Positions 59,939 to 64,000 of a stretch of DNA of 64,000 bases are shown in pieces. Source of the stretch: Montifringilla adamsi (taxonomy: Eukaryota > Chordata > Aves > Passeriformes > Passeridae). The stretch covers positions 3,103,912-3,167,911 of the forward strand of contig JAGGNK010008337.1 in the NCBI GenBank assembly GCA_017590115.1. The letters are read 5' to 3'. The notes under the pieces are model-generated. The model made no database searches. It was given only the letters and a program-made list of their open reading frames with translations, and was not told the origin of the DNA. Numbering within the stretch: position 1 is the first letter of the stretch; each line of letters opens with the position of its first letter. Position numbers and translations under genes: made by a program.

Positions 59939-62900
59939 TCAAAGCACCATTTAGCAATTTACATGTAAAAAACCCAAGAGAGCCTAGGCAAGGAATTGTT
60001 TTCTGGAACTTCCCAATCGCAATGCTAAAACACAAACACAGAACATCTCAAAATGTTGAAAACCAAAATAATATCCTTAGTTGGCTTTGGAAATAGAGAA
60101 TTCCTTTTCTCCTCCCATTAAGTTATTTCCTAGTGTCTTATCAATACATTTGCTTCTTCCATTAAAAACAGACAAATTTAACTCCATGGCTTTTGCTGAT
60201 GTGCCTTTAATTTCCAAAGCAAACACCAGATACAAACACAGCATAAATCTTCCAAAAATATGGACCACACAGTGTAAACTACAAACAATCCTGAAAAACT
60301 TCCATAGAAGACACAAACTTACCTTTGGAGAAGAGCCTCTGTTCTCAGTGGATCCACTGGTGCCAGACAAAAGAGTTCCAGGTCAAGACCAGCTCGTACC
60401 AGCTGGAAGAAGTCTAAAAATGAAACCTAGTTTTCTATCATTTCATTTGTAGAAAACTGAGAAGCAAAACTCTACAGAGTGATTTTTAAATAAAACCTAA
60501 TTAATTACAAACTCATCACCTAAGTTTAGCTGCCCAATTAGATAACTAAAGTCACTCTGGTAAGGTTGAAAATGAGAATTACACTGGCCTAGCCCCACCC
60601 TGCCCAGGGCTTGGCTTTGCTTCCTGAGCCCTGATTGGTTTCTCTCTAACAAGGGGCACCTGTTAAAAGCACCTGAATCAAATTACACTCAAATTTTAAC
60701 AGCTGATTTTCAGGTGGGGTGTTTGTTGGTTTGGGATTTTTTTTCCATTTCTTAGTCAAATATAACAATTTTTCAGAAGTGTTTCTATGGAACTCTTTCT
60801 AGAGCATCAACCTGGAACGATCTCTTAATGTGAGAGCTGGAGCTAGAAACCATTGAGTTCAAAACACTGAAAACCACAATTGGAAATAAATGCTTCTCTC
60901 CCAAACTCTGATGGGTCCCAGCATCCTGTTTAACTCCAATGCAAACCCACCCTGAATGAAAACACACCATACTTCAGCTAGGGAATGCTTGTGGAAGTTG
61001 ACAGAACACCAAATTAATTCTGATCTCCTTTACCCTGTGTTAAATAGAAATATTGCATGAGCTGTCAACTTCTTTTTGAAAGATCTTCCTTTCTATGCCA
61101 ATTTTATCCTGCCAGCAAGTACAAACAGCACATTGATGTTATCTCCAAACATCAAATAAATACACTTTTGGGTCTGAAGGCACCTGATTTGATTCCAGAC
61201 TGTGCTTTCCTCATCACTGGGGCCAAGATTTTGCCCCTGTTTCTCATATGCTTTGCTAGATTGTTCCTGTTCTACATAATACCCCTGAAATGTTTCCCAT
61301 CTAAACCAACCCAAAAAAGTGCTGCTAAATGACTCGGAAAAATTCTTTTGCGAAGATCCAAGCTTTCACAAGCTCACATACAAACTGCCTTCAAGGAAAA
61401 GCATAACTCTCCTATTGCTGTGCCCTAGTCCAAGTTTGAAAGTTTCCCCAAACAAGAAGTTGCCACACAGGGATAACTTTGGGATCAGAGGAGGAGGATT
61501 TTTCCTTTCCTCTTTTCCACTGTTATTCTTGTCTTAGAGTAAAGGCCTCCTGGCAAACAGCCTGTAAATGCAACAATAATACCAATAATAACTCAGAAAC
61601 AGAACACCTTATCTGAATTGTATTTGAGTTTATTATTGAGGAGACCCTGAGTCCTGGTAAGCAGAGGAGAACATGAACACATGGGGTATCAGAGGGCAGC
61701 ACTTCATCCCAGCACTGCAATCCCTGAGCAGAGGCAGCTGAGACAGGAGAGCCCAGACAGTTTCTGTTCCAAGGAGCTGCTGATCCCTCACAAAATGTTC
61801 CTTGTGTGTTTGCAGCTCCCACCCAGGAGCTGTGCTGCTCATTGGTGTTTACCTGCCAGGCTGGGCCCTGCACTGCTGTCTATAAATGCAATTATAAATT
61901 TAGCACACCTGCACATGAAGCATCTTTCCAGCCATGGGAACAGTCAGGCAGCAGCTGACAGCTCTGTAATTCTCCAAGAACTTTTGAGGCTGGTGGAACT
62001 CAGGGCTAAAATCCAGTTCACAAAAAACTGGTGGGTTTGGCCCTTCAGAGTTTGAGGGGGATGAATCTGGGGAGCTGTAAATATACTGAAGATGGACAGG
62101 CTGTAACCATGGACCACACTGGATCTTCTGAAAAGTGCTGGAATTATAGTTCTAATGAAATTGTCAATAATAATTCTGTTACTAGGAGCTTGAAAAGCCT
62201 TTTTAATGAACTAGACAGTAGCAAAGTAAAAATACTTTAAAAGCTACAGTAGGAGGAAATGCTAATTGCTCCAGGTTTCATGTCCATGCTGAAATGCAGA
62301 GGGACAGCAGCACCACCCAGCAGCACTGGAGCCATCAGGGCACTGCTGCTTTGTCAGAACTCCTAGAATTATCAGCTGGAATTTGGGGGTTGCTTCACCA
62401 GCACAAATTCTTTGTCATGCACCAGGAGAAATGGTCAAAAATGTAATGGCATCTGTGTGGAAAAGTTTGCAATGGCTCAAATCATTTGATGCTGATAAAA
62501 GCACACCACCTGGCAAGAAAGGATGGATTTCACCCCAGGATTTGTAATGCCCTCAAGTCCTGTTCACAGCAGACTCAGACAAAGGGAGTGCAGCAGCTCC
62601 ATAGCACCAGATCCCTTGCACAGGTAGTGAAGCTGGGTTTGGGGATTTGGGTTTTTTTAATGTTTTCTTCAAATTTATGTGGCTAAGGCATTGCTACAGC
62701 ATCACACAGAACATATAAACATGCAAAAATTCAAACAACACACAAGTTTCTGCGAGGAATTCATTTTTCTGGGGAAGGAAGACAATGCAGGAGTGCACAG
62801 TTGAAATCTGCCTGAGACAAACTAAAGCAGAATGCCAGACACAGCAGAAATAGGAAGATAATTTCCTCAGCCTACTGTTGTGAAATTTAGTAAAAATTAC

Positions 62901-64000
62901 TTCTCTCCACCCCCCAAAGAGACAAAAGATTTGATTTGTCCACCCCAGTGGATAAGGGGAAAAATCAAGATGGATGGTTTCACCTGAACACCTTTAATAA
63001 CAACACCTCATTCCAGCAGATCCCACAACACTTCTGAAGTGCTTTGAAAATGTGGGGAAAGCATGATGAGAAAGGATTTTTATCAGAATATGCATCCAGG
63101 AACAGAGCTGGGCAAATGGGATGCAATTCCCTTTTGTTGCATATGGAGTAAGCTTTAGAATATGAAAAATGTCCTTGTTTTCCATAGGTACCTTCTCACT
63201 AAAATACATTTTAAAGACCAGGATGAAGAACTATAATTCTTGGAAGGATGGTCCTTTGCTGCTGATACCTCCTGATATAAAAGGGAGAGGGACATGTAAA
63301 GCAGACCTTATGTAGAGCAGAGGGCAGGGATTCTGACCACACAGAAGACAGTAACTACAACAACCTGGACCTGCACTAACTTCCCCGAGGCAATCTGTCC
63401 CCATTTTAAATAATCTTCCAATACAAACACTGGTTTAAAGCCAAAATCTGGGTTGTGTTTCACAAGTTGCTGGTTTCAGATCAGTGACTTTACCCTTCTG
63501 AGAGTAAAGGGAGGAAAACCTTGATCCATCTCTGAAAGAACTGGGTCTGAAGTCAAAGGGAGCCGTTGTCATTTACAGAGCAAATGCAGTTATACAAAGT
63601 TTGGGGAGGGTTCATTACTCAGCACAACATATTAATCAATGTAAATGTGATCAGGGCAGGCTGGGACAGCGCTGACAGGCACAGAAAGGTGACTTTGAAT
63701 GTTTGTCCTGAGTGAAGATGTACCAAACTAACCACTAAGGGGTGGCAAGGAAAGTCAGCACAGCTAAAAATGTCACAGATTTTAAGGATGTTTCTGAGGG
63801 GCAGTACAAAGACACTGCTATTGAAGCACCTGCCTGCTATTACTGGCATCATCATCACTAAAAATTCAAAGTAAGATACCTTCCTGTCACCAACCACACA
63901 GTCCTGTTCTTGAAGATTAGTCAAAAAAACAGCTGGACATTTGTCACTCCTCCTGAGAAGGAAAAATGCCGCTAGGAATGTGCCAATAAAAAAAAACCCC
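59939..64000. other. Non-coding unique sequence to window end
   Basis: No recognisable gene, RNA or transposon is present after the tandem duplication. Frames at 60081-60452 (123 codons) and 61681-62055 (124 codons) are chance-length and overlap frames on the other strand. A short A-tract ends the window. Confidence 0.6.

Noticed and set aside
1..64000. Endogenous retrovirus, LTR, DNA transposon, CRISPR array, tRNA or rRNA
   Set aside because: No paired LTR-like repeats, retroviral protein motifs, terminal inverted repeats with transposase, regularly spaced repeats or cloverleaf-like sequence were seen on either strand.

Overview
The window is vertebrate nuclear DNA, most likely from a bird and possibly a passerine. 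The main evidence is a well-preserved 3' end of a CR1 LINE at about 50.43-50.84 kb whose closing sequence resembles passerine CR1 copies. Supporting evidence is two shorter CR1 remnants, two very old amniote MIR/L2-L3-type repeats, a low repeat load, AT-rich CpG-poor sequence, and the absence of Alu, L1 or B elements. The species and chromosome cannot be read from the sequence, and all repeat calls rest on remembered family consensus sequences.

I find no complete protein-coding gene, rRNA, tRNA, CRISPR array or bacterial-style operon. Nearly all open frames are 60-145 codons, which is about what chance gives at this base composition, and none matches a family I know. Two places stand out. The first is an 88-base segment on the minus strand at 13,888-13,975 with acceptor-like and donor-like edges and one coding-looking frame; it is a candidate internal exon of an unidentified gene or transcript. 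The second is a 237-codon stop-free frame at 12,405-13,118, longer than expected by chance but with no recognisable domain. The window is therefore either a gene desert or part of a very long intron.

Layout. 0-11 kb: AT-rich unique sequence with a small CpG cluster near 0.6 kb, A-tracts and a probable ancient repeat fragment near 5.2 kb. 11.2-14.4 kb: two dense blocks of homeodomain-type motifs resembling conserved non-coding elements, with the candidate exon inside the second. 14-28 kb: plain unique sequence, one MIR-type repeat near 18.8 kb and a 38-base A-tract at 23.4 kb. 28-40 kb: the richest stretch of regulatory-looking blocks (28.2-28.9, 31.0-32.1, 33.0-33.4, 36.1-37.0, 39.6-40.1 kb), plus a clean 81-base tandem duplication at 37.4 kb. 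40-49 kb: mostly plain, with further blocks at 42.6, 46.2-46.8 and 48.0 kb, the last holding a SOX-dimer-like palindrome. 49.7-51.5 kb: a cluster of CR1 and MIR-type repeats. 51.5-64 kb: plain sequence with one block at 56.0 kb, an old CR1 remnant at 59.2 kb and a second tandem duplication at 59.7 kb.

If the regulatory reading is right, the window works as a long-range enhancer landscape for a developmental gene outside it, or for the gene whose intron it occupies. That is inference: conservation was judged by eye from texture and motif content and needs a genome alignment.
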